64,000 nucleotides of DNA from Rhodothermales bacterium (GCA_028284865.1 JANQQV010000007.1:124001-188000); one strand, 5' to 3'. Positions 45,795 through 56,622 are shown, counted from the stretch's first letter. The notes: generated from the letters alone by a model not told the origin. Program-made: numbers and translations.

Positions 45795-47075
45795 ATGTCG
45801 CTGACAGCACCGAACGAAGAGGCCACGATCGACTCAGAGCATGCCGTGAACGGCGCCAGCCCGAAGGATGCCACATCCAAGGACGAGCTGCTTACCGGCA
45901 ACATGTCCGAGCCTGAGCAACTGGCGACACTCCTCACCCGCGTGCGCAGGCATCTTCATCAGAATCCGGAGCTGGGATTCCAGGAGGTCAACACGTATCG
46001 CTTCATTCGTGCCGTTTTGGAGACGCACGGATTGGAAGTTGTTGGTCCGTTGGCTGAGACCGGATGCTATGTGGACATCAAGGGTGACCATCCGGGACCG
46101 ACGATCGCTTATCGCGCTGACATCGACGCGCTGCCCATTCAGGATCAGAAGTCGGTTGACTACCGGTCCCAGAATGAAGGTGTTGCCCACCTGTGCGGGC
46201 ACGATGCCCATACCGCCATGGCTATCGGAGTGGCTGTCTATCTGGACCATCACCGGGATCAGATTCACGGGACGGTTCGCGTGTTCTTCCAACCAAACGA
46301 GGAAGGCATCCCAAGCGGCGCTCCCATGATGATCAGGGACGGCGTGCTGGAAGGCGTGTCCGCTGTATACGCGTCCCACGTGGACCCGACAGTGGAATCC
46401 GGTCGATTCGGATTGATGACTGGAGCGGTTACGGCATCTGCGGATCGATTCCGCGTCAGGGTCATCGCTGGCTCCACCGGCCACTCGGCCCGCCCGCACC
46501 AGTCAACGGATCCTATCTGGATTGCCACCCAGATCATGTCCGACATCTATCAGATGCTCGGTCGCATCTCCGATCCTCGCAAGCCCGCCGTCATCGCCAT
46601 CTGCCGCATCCATGCTGGAGAGGCGTACAATGTGATTCCTGACGAAGCCGAATTCGGTGGAACGTTCAGGTGCACCGCCAGCGACGACCGAAAACTGTTC
46701 AAGCAGCAGATCGAGCGCACGGCCAAGTACGTAGGCGAAGGCCACGGAGCCCGCGTGGATGTGGACTTTGACCTCGGCTCCCCTGCCGTCATCAACGACG
46801 GTGAGATGATCCATGTGATTCGGGAAGTCATCAAGGAAGAAAAGGGCGACAAGGCGGTCTTCAACATTCCGGTCCCGAGCATGGGTGCCGAGGATTTCGC
46901 CCACTATCTGAGCCATGTACCAGGGGCGTTGATCCGAGTCGGAACGTGCAACAGCCCGGAGACCGCGAACGTCCTGCACGACTCCCGCTTTGACATAGAC
47001 GAGTCTGCCATGGCTCCGGCTTCAATGGTCATGGCAAAGACCATCATGCGTCTCCTCGAGCGCAAGGCCTCCTGA
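45795..47075 (+). CDS. M20-family metallo-amidohydrolase
   Basis: 426 residues, with a 36-residue extension before the usual start (internal ATG, MSEPEQLATLLTRVR). Motifs: 'RRHLHQNPELGFQE', 'AYRADIDALPI', 'LCGHDAHTAM' with the metal-binding cysteine, 'FFQPNEEG', and 'GSTGHSARPHQSTDP' in the lid, ending 'SMGAEDFAHYL'. It fits N-acyl amino acid / hippurate-type amidohydrolases that release amino acids. Exact substrate open. Confidence 0.9.
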   Translation: MSLTAPNEEATIDSEHAVNGASPKDATSKDELLTGNMSEPEQLATLLTRVRRHLHQNPELGFQEVNTYRFIRAVLETHGLEVVGPLAETGCYVDIKGDHPGPTIAYRADIDALPIQDQKSVDYRSQNEGVAHLCGHDAHTAMAIGVAVYLDHHRDQIHGTVRVFFQPNEEGIPSGAPMMIRDGVLEGVSAVYASHVDPTVESGRFGLMTGAVTASADRFRVRVIAGSTGHSARPHQSTDPIWIATQIMSDIYQMLGRISDPRKPAVIAICRIHAGEAYNVIPDEAEFGGTFRCTASDDRKLFKQQIERTAKYVGEGHGARVDVDFDLGSPAVINDGEMIHVIREVIKEEKGDKAVFNIPVPSMGAEDFAHYLSHVPGALIRVGTCNSPETANVLHDSRFDIDESAMAPASMVMAKTIMRLLERKAS

Positions 47076-47274
47076 CTGCTGCGAAGCCAATCAGGGGTGA
47101 TTCTGGTCAGTTTCTGCCGGATGTTTCGCATAGTCACGTCACGGTCTCTGCGGTTGCAGGCTTGACCCGCTGTCGCCCTTTGTGGATCGGCAATCGGCGG
47201 AACAGCCCCCTACGGGTATCGTTGCACGAAACCGGATCCACGCACCAATCGGGCACCTCAAGCCCTACCAGTAC

Positions 47275-47652
47275 ATGAGCACGGTTGCAGCAGAACAGAC
47301 CCAGGATCGAACGGTGGAAAGCACCGGCCCCGTTTCTCTGACCGCACGCGCTGCGGATGAGATCCGGAAGATCATGGCCGGAAAGAACATTCCCGACGGA
47401 TACCACCTGAGAGTGGGTGCCAAAGGCGGCGGATGTTCGGGCATGAGCTACATCCTGGGCTTTGATCGTAAACGCGATCACGACATTGAATTCCAGGTCG
47501 ACGGGATTTCCGTTTTCATGGACAAGCGCCACGGACTGTATCTCATGGGAACGACTGTCGATTACAAAGACGGACTCAATGCCCGCGGGTTTACTTTCGA
47601 AAACCCAAATGCGACCGCGACGTGTGGTTGCGGTTCGAGCTTTTCTGCGTGA
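47275..47652 (+). CDS. Iron-sulfur A-type carrier protein (HesB/IscA)
   Basis: 125 residues from ATG 47275 (MSTVAAEQTQDRTVES); the frame is open 93 bases further upstream. The three conserved cysteines lie in 'GAKGGGCSGMSYILGF' and 'TATCGCGSSFSA'. It carries Fe-S clusters to client proteins. It is distant from the suf operon at 57-63 kb and has its own context between an amidohydrolase and clpC. The extra A-type protein suggests division of labour among carriers. Confidence 0.9.
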   Translation: MSTVAAEQTQDRTVESTGPVSLTARAADEIRKIMAGKNIPDGYHLRVGAKGGGCSGMSYILGFDRKRDHDIEFQVDGISVFMDKRHGLYLMGTTVDYKDGLNARGFTFENPNATATCGCGSSFSA

Positions 47653-47784
47653 CCTGGATAGGTCGTCACTGATCTGAGAAGTTGCCCGCTTGAGGCCGCG
47701 ATCAGTCGTCACGCGTCGAGGAATACGGCACATTTGCCAATCGCATTCGTCGGACACTTTTACTGCCGACATTCAATGACCCTT

Positions 47785-50478
47785 ATGGAAGGAAATTTTT
47801 CAAACCGCGTCCGGGACGTCATCTCATACAGCCGTGAAGAGGCCATCCGCCTCGGTCATGACTACATCGGTACGGAGCACCTCCTGCTCGGAATCATCCG
47901 GGAAGGTGAAGGTATTGCCGTCAAGATCCTGCGCAACCTCGGATGCGACCTCTTCAAGTTGAAGAAGTCGATCGAGGACACTGTACGCAGCACGGGCGGG
48001 ACACTTACAGTCGGCAACATTCCGCTGACCAAGCAGGCTGAAAAGGTGCTGAAGATCACCTACCTGGAAGCCAAGCTGTACAAGAGCGACGTCATCGGAA
48101 CGGAGCATCTGCTGCTCTCCCTCCTGCGGGACGATGAAAACCTTGCTGCACAGATCCTTCAGCAGGGTTTCTCTGTGACATACGACGCCGTTCGTTCCGA
48201 GCTGGATACCATCATCAGCGGCAAGGCCCCTGCAACACGTGCCAGTGCAGGCTCCTCGAGCAGCGGCGGCAGCGGCAAGGGTTCTTCCTCTGGCTCCGGT
48301 CGCGCTTCCGGTGGAAAAGGTCGTGAGGGCGGCAAAGGCGAGAAGAGCAAGACGCCTGTATTGGACAATTTTGGCCGCGACTTGACGGCTCTCGCCGAAG
48401 AAGACAAACTGGACCCTGTTGTAGGTCGTGAGGAAGAAATCGAGCGCGTTGCTCAGGTCCTCTCCCGTCGCAAGAAAAACAACCCGGTTCTGATTGGTGA
48501 GCCCGGTGTCGGTAAGACAGCCATCGCTGAAGGCCTGGCCATGCGCATCGTTGGACGCACCGTGAGCCGTGTCCTGTTCGACAAGCGTATTGTTACGCTC
48601 GACCTGGCGGCGCTGGTAGCCGGTACGAAGTATCGCGGCCAGTTTGAGGAGCGCATGAAAGCGGTGATGAACGAGCTCGAGAAGAGCCCCGACGTCATCC
48701 TGTTCATCGACGAGCTCCACACGATTGTCGGCGCCGGTGGCGCATCCGGAAGCCTTGACGCTTCCAACATGTTCAAGCCGGCTCTTGCTCGTGGTGAAAT
48801 CCAGTGCATCGGAGCCACGACGCTGGACGAGTATCGCCAGCACATTGAAAAAGACGGTGCACTCGATCGTCGTTTCCAGAAGATCCTGGTCGATCCGGCC
48901 ACGCCGGAAGAGACCGTTGAGATCCTGCGCAACATCCGCGACAAGTACGAGCAGCATCACAACGTCAATTACACGGACGAGGCCGTCGAACTGACGGTCA
49001 AGCTGTCAGAGCGCTACATCTCGGACCGCTACCTTCCAGATAAGGCCATCGATGTCCTGGACGAAGCCGGCGCTCGTGTGCACCTGAACAACATCAAGGT
49101 GCCCGAGGAGATCGTGAAGCTCGAGGGCGACATCGAGGCCGTCCGCGAGGAAAAGAATCAGGTCGTCAAGAGCCAGAAGTTCGAAGAGGCCGCCCAGCTC
49201 CGCGACAAGGAGAAGAAACTCCTAGAGCAGCTCGAGCAGGCCAAGAAGGACTGGGAAGAAAAGGCGGAAAGCGAGGTCCACGATGTTGGCCCGCAGGATA
49301 TCGCCGAAGTCGTCGCCATGATGACAGGCGTCCCGGTTGACAAGATTTCTGAGCCGGAAACCAGGAAGCTTCTCAACATGGAAGAGGAGCTTCAAGGTCA
49401 GGTCATTGGACAGGACGAGGCCATCAAGAAGCTGGCCCGTGCCATCCGACGGACCCGTGCGGGTCTGAAGGACCCCAAACGTCCGATTGGATCCTTCATC
49501 TTCCTCGGCCCTACCGGTGTGGGTAAAACCGAGCTGGCAAAGAAGCTGACTGAATACCTGTTCGACTCACAGGATGCCCTCATTCGCGTCGACATGAGTG
49601 AGTACATGGAGAAATTCTCCGTGTCAAGACTCGTGGGTGCGCCTCCAGGGTACGTAGGCTACGAAGAAGGTGGCCAGCTGACCGAGAAGGTCCGTCGCAA
49701 GCCTTACTCCGTGGTTCTGCTCGACGAGATCGAGAAGGCCCATCCGGATGTATTCAACATCCTGCTGCAGGTACTTGATGATGGCCTCCTTACGGACGGC
49801 TTGGGCCGGAAGGTGGACTTCCGGAACACCATCATCATCATGACCTCCAACATTGGAGCGCGTGACATCAAGAACCTTGGCAAAGGCATTGGTTTCTCCC
49901 AGGGCGACCAGGAGTTCAACTATCAGACCCTGAAGTCGACGGTCGAGGATGCCCTCAAGCGTGTCTTCAATCCGGAATTCCTGAACCGCATCGACGACGT
50001 GATTGTCTTCCACCCGCTCGAGAAGAAGCACATCCACGAGATCATCGATCTCATGGCAGCAGAGCTCTTCGGTCGCGCACTGGAAGTCGGAGTGACGGTT
50101 GAACTCGAGGATACCGCCAAGCGCTTCCTGGTCGACAAAGGCTACGACGCCAAGTTTGGCGCGCGACCATTGCGCAGAGCCATCCAGAAGTATGTCGAGG
50201 ATCCCATGGCCGAGGCCATCCTGGGCCACGAATTGGGTGAAAACGACACGCTTTCCATCTCGTACGACGAGAAAAAGGACACTGGAGAGCTCTCCTTCCG
50301 GAAGAAAAAGAAGAAAGCCGCTCCGAAGAAGAAGTCCACAGCCAAGGCCAAAAAGGAGGAGCCAGCCAAAGCCGAAGCTCCGCCGGAAGATGCGGATACA
50401 GCTTCGAACGGCTCCACTGGAGAAGAAGCGCCTCCAAGCGCCGAAAAGGACCAGCCGGCCGAGGAAGACTCCAAATAG
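47785..50478 (+). CDS. clpC: ATP-dependent Clp protease ATPase ClpC
   Basis: About 897 residues from ATG 47785 ([19 protein letters not shown]). Clp_N repeats come first, then the first AAA domain ([12 protein letters not shown]), a UVR-like coiled segment ([20 protein letters not shown]), and the second AAA domain ([13 protein letters not shown]) with a '[21 protein letters not shown]' pore loop. The hexamer unfolds proteins for ClpP. A Lys/Ala/Glu-rich tail of about 60 residues at the end is longer than usual. A perfect hairpin terminator follows. Confidence 0.96.
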   Translation: MEGNFSNRVRDVISYSREEAIRLGHDYIGTEHLLLGIIREGEGIAVKILRNLGCDLFKLKKSIEDTVRSTGGTLTVGNIPLTKQAEKVLKITYLEAKLYKSDVIGTEHLLLSLLRDDENLAAQILQQGFSVTYDAVRSELDTIISGKAPATRASAGSSSSGGSGKGSSSGSGRASGGKGREGGKGEKSKTPVLDNFGRDLTALAEEDKLDPVVGREEEIERVAQVLSRRKKNNPVLIGEPGVGKTAIAEGLAMRIVGRTVSRVLFDKRIVTLDLAALVAGTKYRGQFEERMKAVMNELEKSPDVILFIDELHTIVGAGGASGSLDASNMFKPALARGEIQCIGATTLDEYRQHIEKDGALDRRFQKILVDPATPEETVEILRNIRDKYEQHHNVNYTDEAVELTVKLSERYISDRYLPDKAIDVLDEAGARVHLNNIKVPEEIVKLEGDIEAVREEKNQVVKSQKFEEAAQLRDKEKKLLEQLEQAKKDWEEKAESEVHDVGPQDIAEVVAMMTGVPVDKISEPETRKLLNMEEELQGQVIGQDEAIKKLARAIRRTRAGLKDPKRPIGSFIFLGPTGVGKTELAKKLTEYLFDSQDALIRVDMSEYMEKFSVSRLVGAPPGYVGYEEGGQLTEKVRRKPYSVVLLDEIEKAHPDVFNILLQVLDDGLLTDGLGRKVDFRNTIIIMTSNIGARDIKNLGKGIGFSQGDQEFNYQTLKSTVEDALKRVFNPEFLNRIDDVIVFHPLEKKHIHEIIDLMAAELFGRALEVGVTVELEDTAKRFLVDKGYDAKFGARPLRRAIQKYVEDPMAEAILGHELGENDTLSISYDEKKDTGELSFRKKKKKAAPKKKSTAKAKKEEPAKAEAPPEDADTASNGSTGEEAPPSAEKDQPAEEDSK

Positions 50479-50519
50479 GATTCGCTCGACCAAGCCATCC
50501 AGACAGGCCCTGAATGACG

Positions 50520-50560
50520 CAGGCCCGTCCAGTCAATCGACTGGACGGGCCTGTGCATTT
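50520..50560 (+). terminator. Terminator after clpC
   Basis: A perfect 15-bp stem (50520-50534 with 50539-50553) around a four-base loop, then TGCATTTGTAT. It ends the clpC transcript. On the minus strand no T-tract follows, so termination of the fixX side is unclear. Confidence 0.75.
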
Positions 50561-50647
50561 GTATCAGGACTAGTTGAGGCTGTTCAAGGCTGAATCGTTA
50601 GTCCGCCGGCTTCCGCGCAGCGCGTTCCGATCAGCCCGTGTTCTGCA

Positions 50648-50962
50648 TTACCCAAGCGTCCAGTTGACACCGCGCCCCTCTTCAGGGTGCGGGAAGCGCC
50701 ACGTCACGGCTCCCTGATCACACGCGTACAGACAGGTGCCACACTCGATGCAATCCTCAAACTGGAAGTGCACGTTGCCAATTTCGTCAAGGGTATAGCA
50801 CTTGGCAGGGCACACGCGCGTCGTGCATTTGTGCGTACACGTCGTGTTGCAGATGTCCGTGTCCACCTCAATGTGGGCACGTGCATCTGAGCGGCCCTGG
50901 TTGCGGTAGTTGACCATTCCCAACCGCTCAGCCACTGTCAGTCCACTGCGATCACTGCTCAT
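50648..50962 (-). CDS. fixX: FixX ferredoxin-like protein
   Basis: 104 residues. Cysteine-rich ferredoxin of the FixX/EtfQO C-terminal type, with 'TRVCPAKCYTL' and 'DCIECGTCLYACDQGAV' giving one 4Fe-4S cluster. It belongs to the ETF:quinone oxidoreductase arm and is last in etfB-etfA-fixC-fixX. Confidence 0.93.
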   Translation of the reverse strand: MSSDRSGLTVAERLGMVNYRNQGRSDARAHIEVDTDICNTTCTHKCTTRVCPAKCYTLDEIGNVHFQFEDCIECGTCLYACDQGAVTWRFPHPEEGRGVNWTLG

Positions 50963-51006
50963 AACGCGATTCGTTCGTTCTGGATGGGTAAGAAGTCCTG
51001 CTTGGG

Positions 51007-52329
51007 CTAGAGTGCACGCGCACCCTTCAGTCCGAGTTTCACCAGATCCCAGTACGACGCGTGCCGTTTGATGGCTGCGCGCATCATGGCCGACGCCTTC
51101 GGAGTTGGCTTGCTGTCGATGGTGAAGAACTGACGCCCAAAATCACAAATCAGATTGGGAACGGTTGAGAACATTTCCTGGCGATGCAGCAGATGCACGG
51201 CCTCCTGGAATGTCTTCATGTCCTGCAGCACATAGCTGCTTTCAAGGGCCTTGCGGTAGTTGCCGAGCATGGACGAGGTGAAATCCCCGGCTTTCTTTGC
51301 CTCCATGACCGTCTCTGCGGCGAGAATCCCGCTGCGCATGGCATAGTCCATACCCTGAATAGCTTTACCTGCGTTCAGAAGCAGGTGCGCCGCTTCGCCA
51401 GCAATCATGACTCCATCAGCAAAGATCTCCGAGGGCATCCCCTTGATATCACCCGTCGATACAACGTGGGCAGAATATTCTACCGTCTCCGCATCCCGAA
51501 TCATGTCTGCAATGACAGGATGCGCTTTGAAGCCGTTCAGGATGTCGTAAGGCGTCTTTCCCTTGTCGCGAAGATCGTTCATCCCTAGGACTAGACCGAG
51601 CGAAATGGAGTCCTTGTTCGTGTACAGGAATCCACCGCCTTCGACACCTTCAGAACACGCGCCAACAAACTCATTGGTCAATCCGGAGCGACCATTCAGC
51701 TGGAAACGATCAGCCAGACGCTGCTCGTCCAGCTTCAGGACTTCCTTCACCCCCACGGCAACGTGGTCGCCGGGTACGTATTCCTTCTCTAGTCCGACCT
51801 GACGGGTCAGCAGGTTGTTGACACCCTCTGCAATGATGACGCAATCGGCATGGAAAATCTCTTCCCCTGCTCGAATGCCCGTGACGCGACCATCCTCCTT
51901 GATGACTTCCTCAACGAGGATATCGGTTGCAAGGAACGACTCATCTGGATGGGCCGAAGCATCAATCGCCTCCTGCACTTTCCCGGCCAACCATTCATCA
52001 AAGACAGCTCTGAGAACAGTTACGCCCGTGTACGGAGTCTCGGAGAAGTGGTCAGATTTGAAGTCGACGCTGAAAGCAGATTGGTCGTCCATGAATGTCA
52101 GCCGACGATGCGAAACGAACCGTTCGAAGCCTCCATCCTCATTCCAATAGTCCGGAACGAGACGGGCTAGATCACTTCCCCACAGAACGCCACCAGAGAC
52201 ATTCTTCGCGCCGCAGAACTCCCCGCGCTCAATGAGCAGAAAACGGGCATCTGCTTTGGCCAAGGTCATGGCCGCACTCAGACCGGCGATTCCGCCTCCG
52301 ACGATGATGCAATCAAACTTGTCTTCCAT
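51007..52329 (-). CDS. fixC: FixC, ETF-quinone oxidoreductase subunit
   Basis: About 440 residues from ATG 52329 (MEDKFDCIIVGGGIAGLSAAM). The FAD-binding N-terminus GGGIAGLSAAM, 'NVSGGVLWG' and 'GEAAHLLLNAGKAIQGMDYAM' are FixC/EtfQO marks. It moves electrons from ETF to quinone. In FixABCX the complex bifurcates NADH electrons to ferredoxin and quinone. fixX begins 44 bases after its stop. Confidence 0.93.
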   Translation of the reverse strand: MEDKFDCIIVGGGIAGLSAAMTLAKADARFLLIERGEFCGAKNVSGGVLWGSDLARLVPDYWNEDGGFERFVSHRRLTFMDDQSAFSVDFKSDHFSETPYTGVTVLRAVFDEWLAGKVQEAIDASAHPDESFLATDILVEEVIKEDGRVTGIRAGEEIFHADCVIIAEGVNNLLTRQVGLEKEYVPGDHVAVGVKEVLKLDEQRLADRFQLNGRSGLTNEFVGACSEGVEGGGFLYTNKDSISLGLVLGMNDLRDKGKTPYDILNGFKAHPVIADMIRDAETVEYSAHVVSTGDIKGMPSEIFADGVMIAGEAAHLLLNAGKAIQGMDYAMRSGILAAETVMEAKKAGDFTSSMLGNYRKALESSYVLQDMKTFQEAVHLLHRQEMFSTVPNLICDFGRQFFTIDSKPTPKASAMMRAAIKRHASYWDLVKLGLKGARAL

Positions 52330-52415
52330 GGGCAAATCTTGGGTCCGCGGACGCGTCGCTACCTGGGCTTGTCAGGGTTAACGCCAAAACAGAACGAGTC
52401 GTTCGGGCAAGCCGC

Positions 52416-53390
52416 TTACGCCATCGCTCGTTTCAGTTCCGCATTCAAAAGAGGCAGGATCTTGAAGCAGTCTCCTACCAAACCATACGTGGCGACATCG
52501 AAAATCGGAGCATCCGCATCCTTGTTGATGGCGACGATGATGCGACTGTTGACCATGCCAGCAACATGCTGAATCGCTCCCGAAATGCCGACGGCGAAAT
52601 ACAGGTCGGGGGACACCACTTTTCCAGTCTGACCGATCTGCGCAGTAGCCGGAAATAATCCGGTTTCAACGACGGCTCGTGAGGCCCCGATGGCTGCTCC
52701 CGTGATGTCTGCCAACTCCTGCACCAGGGCGCGTCCTTCTTCATCACGTACACCACGACCGGCGGCCACGACCACATTGGCCTCGGACAGATCCACCGTA
52801 TCGCCAGCCGTCTGAACCACTTCACGAAGCGTGAGGCCGAGCGTGTCCGCGTCGAATGAGAATGTGATGGCCTCTTCCGTCCCGCTAACCGGTGCTTCAG
52901 TCGCTTCGTACGAGCCGGACCGGACCGAGACGAACACCAGCGAATGATCGGTCGATGTCGCTGCCAGTTTCTTGGCTGCCATGACGGGTCTTTCACACGA
53001 AACCGTCGACCCGGATACGTCGAACGAGGCGACATCCGGAAGCACGGCCGCATCACAACGGACGGCCAGGGCGCCAAGCACGTCTTTCACCGCTTCCGTG
53101 GAGGCAGCTACAACCAGTCTTGGCTGAGCGTGATCGATAACTGACTTCAATGCAGCAATGACGGGAGCATTCAAGTGAGCATCCAGAATCGGATCCGAAA
53201 CGGTGAACACCGTGCCTGCTCCGTACTTCATGGCTTCTCCCGCCAGACCGGAAGCGCTTGAGCCCAACACGACGGCCTGCAAAGAACTTCCTGAAGCTGC
53301 AGCGACGTCCCTTGCTCGGGACATGGCTTCCAGCGAGCTACGTTTGATTCGACCGTCCTGTACCGAACAGAAAACTAGAATGGAACTCAT
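52416..53390 (-). CDS. etfA: Electron transfer flavoprotein alpha subunit (FixB)
   Basis: 324 residues. The C-terminal FAD domain shows 'VVAAGRGVRDEEGRAL', 'GASRAVVETGLFPATAQIGQTGKVVSPDLYFAVGISGAIQH' in two parts, and 'VAINKDADAPIFDVATYGLVGD'. It pairs with EtfB (its gene lies 79 bases upstream) and passes electrons to FixC. The set is the FixAB type because FixC/FixX follow. Confidence 0.94.
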   Translation of the reverse strand: MSSILVFCSVQDGRIKRSSLEAMSRARDVAAASGSSLQAVVLGSSASGLAGEAMKYGAGTVFTVSDPILDAHLNAPVIAALKSVIDHAQPRLVVAASTEAVKDVLGALAVRCDAAVLPDVASFDVSGSTVSCERPVMAAKKLAATSTDHSLVFVSVRSGSYEATEAPVSGTEEAITFSFDADTLGLTLREVVQTAGDTVDLSEANVVVAAGRGVRDEEGRALVQELADITGAAIGASRAVVETGLFPATAQIGQTGKVVSPDLYFAVGISGAIQHVAGMVNSRIIVAINKDADAPIFDVATYGLVGDCFKILPLLNAELKRAMA

Positions 53391-53469
53391 AAGACTCGGT
53401 AAGTCAGCAATAAATGGGTGATGTTCGACCAGATCCGTATGACGGGCCGGACACGGTTTTCATTGGTGC

Positions 53470-54192
53470 TCAGATAACGCCAGCCTCTGAGCTCAGGCGC
53501 TGCATGAGGTCGGCTACCATCTCTTCTGGCTCGCCTTCCAGTTTTATGCCTGGTTCGCGCGCTGGCGGATCAAAAGTCTGGGAAACCGCTGTCCGTGCGG
53601 AAGGCGACGCGACCGGTACCGTTGCGATCTGCTTCCGCTTGGCCGCCATGATCCCTTTCAGAGCGGGAATCCTGGGGTTGTTCATGTCATTCGAACACGT
53701 GACCAGACACGGCGTGGAGAGCGCGATGATCTCCTGTCCAGCATCTCCCTGGCGCGTGACGAGAAGTTTGTCCCCTTCAATGGCAAGCCCAACCGCGTTC
53801 GTGGCATAGGGCAACCCCAAGCGCTCCGCGAGCATTCCGCCTGCCAATCCAGAGTCGCTGTCCTGAGACTGCTTTCCGGTCAGGATCACGTCATAAGCGT
53901 GTCCAGCAAAGTGATCGGCGAGAACTTCGGCGATGCCGTGGGAGTCCGCTCCCTGGGCATCCTCCAAGACCAAGTGCGTTGCATCCGATGCTCCCATGGC
54001 CAGCGCCTTCCGAATTGTTTCGGTTGCGGTCGATTGCCCGACGAGAACCAGATCGACCGGATCCCCGGTACCATCATTCAAGACGAGGGCTTCCTCAACC
54101 GCAGAAGCATCGTACGCATTCAGAACCGTGCGTCCTGTCTGGACGGATGCTTGAACGTCGGGTACCTGCTTTATGCACACACAGAATTTCAT
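53470..54192 (-). CDS. etfB: Electron transfer flavoprotein beta subunit (FixA)
   Basis: 240 residues from ATG 54192 (MKFCVCIKQVPDVQAS); an open frame extends to 54324 but the family starts here. 'LNAYDASAVEEAL', 'GKQSQDSDSGLAGGMLAERLGLPYATNAV' and 'PCLVTCSNDMNNPRIPALKGIMAAKRK' (fragments) are EtfB motifs. First gene of the etfB-etfA-fixC-fixX transcript. Confidence 0.94.
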   Translation of the reverse strand: MKFCVCIKQVPDVQASVQTGRTVLNAYDASAVEEALVLNDGTGDPVDLVLVGQSTATETIRKALAMGASDATHLVLEDAQGADSHGIAEVLADHFAGHAYDVILTGKQSQDSDSGLAGGMLAERLGLPYATNAVGLAIEGDKLLVTRQGDAGQEIIALSTPCLVTCSNDMNNPRIPALKGIMAAKRKQIATVPVASPSARTAVSQTFDPPAREPGIKLEGEPEEMVADLMQRLSSEAGVI

Positions 54193-54366
54193 CGACCGAA
54201 TTGCGCTTTTTCCTATTTTGAGAGGTGCTTCGGGGGTCCGTCCACTCGTACTCTTTTCAACGCTCTGAAATGAGCGCTCCAGAGTCCTTTTGATTGGATG
54301 CCCAAACCGGCCCAAAAGGTACAAACCGCCCCCTCGCCTTCAAACCGAAATCATCCCTTCAATCCG

Positions 54367-54888
54367 ATGATCCGACCGATAAATCGAGCCGTTCGAATCG
54401 CATTCTGGACGCTCCTGATCGTCGCCTCGATGTGGATTCCGCGAGATGCACATGCGCAGTTGGAAAACTCTCGTTTCGGACTGGGTTTCAATTCCCTGCT
54501 GAGTGCCGACAATGGCTTCGGCATGGGATTTCGGGGCCGCCTTTCAACTCCCATCAATGCTGATCTCTCGTTCGCACTTGATGCCGGAATCACAGGATTC
54601 GTCCTCGGTGGCAGGGACGACGCAACATGGATCATCGATCCCCAGGTTTCCATAATCGTGACACTCCCCGGCGTTGAGAAAGCCCCCTATCTCCTCACAG
54701 GCATCGGAGGCTACCTCGACCCCACGGATGGCGGCGATGCGCTTACCGGCCCCACCATTCATGCTGGCGTCGGCTGGGTGAAACCGCTACGCGAATCGGT
54801 TCTCTTCTACGAACTGAATCCCGCACTCATCATTGGCGAAAAGAAGGTTTCAGGAGCGATTCCATTCCGGATTGGCGTGATTTTCTGA
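54367..54888 (+). CDS. Small outer-membrane beta-barrel-like protein
   Basis: About 173 residues from ATG 54367 (MIRPINRAVRIAFWT). A signal peptide (FWTLLIVASMWIPRDAHAQ) precedes alternating polar/hydrophobic strands (RFGLGFNSLLS, GMGFRGRLSTP, DLSFALDAGI) and a C-terminal 'PFRIGVIF' ending in Phe, typical of an 8-strand barrel. Divergent from etfB. Function unknown. Confidence 0.75.
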   Translation: MIRPINRAVRIAFWTLLIVASMWIPRDAHAQLENSRFGLGFNSLLSADNGFGMGFRGRLSTPINADLSFALDAGITGFVLGGRDDATWIIDPQVSIIVTLPGVEKAPYLLTGIGGYLDPTDGGDALTGPTIHAGVGWVKPLRESVLFYELNPALIIGEKKVSGAIPFRIGVIF

Positions 54889-54961
54889 TCTGACCTTTCG
54901 AGCGCATCGACGACTCGCCACACGCCCTGTACTCCTGTTCCCCTAGCGATCCAGCTCCCCT

Positions 54962-56110
54962 GTGACCGGCATCTACGTTCACATTCCGTTCTGTGCGCAG
55001 CGCTGCACGTATTGTGATTTCTACTTCGTGACCACGGAGAAATCCCATGCTCCGTTCATCGAAGCATTGTGCACGGAGATCAGATTGCGCGCAGCGACCT
55101 ACGCTACCAAGGACCCTGTAGGGACCATCTATTTCGGCGGTGGCACGCCTTCCCTGCTCCACCCCGATGATCTCGGCCGCATCATCGAGACCCTGAACGA
55201 GCATTTCGATTGCAGTGACGTTCAGGAAACGACGCTTGAAGTCAATCCGGAAGACATCACCCCGGAATACCTGGCAGCCGTGCGAGCGCTGGGCATCGAT
55301 CGACTCAGCGTCGGTATCCAGTCCTTCTTCGAACCTGACCTGCGATTCATGAATCGCATCCACGACGCAAAGCAAGCGAGGGACGTCGTTGGATCGGTCC
55401 GGGCGGGTGGTTTCGACAACTTCTCGATCGATCTCATCTTCGGTTTGCCCGATCAGCCCCCCGAGTATTGGTCGGCTAATCTGGAGATCGCGGCCTCCCT
55501 AGATGTACCGCATATCTCGACATATGGTTTGACCATCGAGGATGGGACGCCGCTCAAGAATCGGCTTGATCGCGGGCTCTTCGAGCCGTCTTCGGAAGAA
55601 GACATGAGCGATCAGTTCCAGTTCACCATGGCGTACCTGCGGGATCGTGGCTTTGAACACTACGAGATCTCAAGTTTCGCACGTCCCGGGCATCGTGCAG
55701 TCCACAACCATCGGTACTGGTCACATCACAACTACCTGGGCTTCGGTCCGTCGGCGCACTCGTTCTGGTGGTCAGGCCTGCCGGCATCGCGCTGGGCCAA
55801 CGTCAGGAATCTCAGACGCTACGAAGCCCTCCTGATGCAACACGTGGCGCCCGTGGACGAAACCGAGCGATTGGCGCTGGATTCCCTGGCGGATGAGTAC
55901 GTGATGCTGCGACTTCGGACGGCCGATGGCCTGGACATCGAAGAACTGGAGTCGCGATATGGCGTTGATCTGCTCATCGATCGCGTTGACGAGCTCGCCG
56001 ATCTGGAATCGAGCGGGTTCATCCGACCCATCCGCAACCACACCATCCAACTGACCGACCTCGGCAAGACCGTATGCGACACCGTCACAGCACGACTTCT
56101 TCCCGGCTGA
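54962..56110 (+). CDS. hemW: HemW radical SAM haem chaperone
   Basis: 382 residues from GTG. The radical SAM cluster motif is HIPFCAQRCTYCDFYF, the HemW rather than HemN type. 'YFGGGTPSLLHPDDLGRI', 'EVNPEDITPEYLAAV' and 'RLSVGIQSFFEPDLRFMNRIH' (fragments) follow, and a C-terminal HemW domain. It carries haem to client proteins. Its stop overlaps the next start (TGATG). Confidence 0.93.
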   Translation: MTGIYVHIPFCAQRCTYCDFYFVTTEKSHAPFIEALCTEIRLRAATYATKDPVGTIYFGGGTPSLLHPDDLGRIIETLNEHFDCSDVQETTLEVNPEDITPEYLAAVRALGIDRLSVGIQSFFEPDLRFMNRIHDAKQARDVVGSVRAGGFDNFSIDLIFGLPDQPPEYWSANLEIAASLDVPHISTYGLTIEDGTPLKNRLDRGLFEPSSEEDMSDQFQFTMAYLRDRGFEHYEISSFARPGHRAVHNHRYWSHHNYLGFGPSAHSFWWSGLPASRWANVRNLRRYEALLMQHVAPVDETERLALDSLADEYVMLRLRTADGLDIEELESRYGVDLLIDRVDELADLESSGFIRPIRNHTIQLTDLGKTVCDTVTARLLPG

Positions 56111-56622
56111 TGGGCCGTTTCTTCGGCTTGCTGGTGTTGACCAGTTTGATCGTTTTTACGACCGGCTGCGGATCCGAGAATCAGGAGAATCCCGGCTTGC
56201 AAACCGACATTGAATTCACGCCTGAGGGCGTACTGGATTTTGTCCGGCCTGACAGCAGCATCATCACCCGCATCATTTTGGAATTGGCTGAAACGCAGGA
56301 GGAACAGGCGCAGGGGCTGATGTACCGGCGTACACTTCCGGACCGTGGCGGCATGCTGTTCATCGATGCAGCCGAATCCATGCGATCCTTCTGGATGAAG
56401 AATACAGCCCTTGCCTTGGACATCGTTTTCGTGGATGCCGAAGGAGAGATCGTCAACATTGTAAAGCGGACAACCCCTTACTCCGAGGACTTCATCGAAT
56501 CGACCGCTCCCGCCCAGTATGTAGTGGAAGTCCGCGCCGGGTTTACCGATCGCTATGGAATCACGGAAGACGATCGCATCGTATGGCGACGGGAGTCCTT
56601 TGACACCGAATCAGACTCATGA
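56110..56622 (+). CDS. DUF192 lipoprotein, copy 1
   Basis: About 170 residues from ATG 56110. Lipobox 'FTTGC' follows the N-terminal helix. The domain has 'ETQEEQAQGLMYR', 'FWMKNTALALDIVFVDAEGEIVNI' and 'QYVVEVRAGFTDRYGI', the DUF192 motifs. It overlaps hemW and the next gene. Function unknown; periplasmic. Confidence 0.88.
   Translation: MGRFFGLLVLTSLIVFTTGCGSENQENPGLQTDIEFTPEGVLDFVRPDSSIITRIILELAETQEEQAQGLMYRRTLPDRGGMLFIDAAESMRSFWMKNTALALDIVFVDAEGEIVNIVKRTTPYSEDFIESTAPAQYVVEVRAGFTDRYGITEDDRIVWRRESFDTESDS

Noticed and set aside
47824-48960. 378-codon minus-strand frame opposite clpC
   Set aside because: Mirrors ClpC coding sequence and shows no own motifs.
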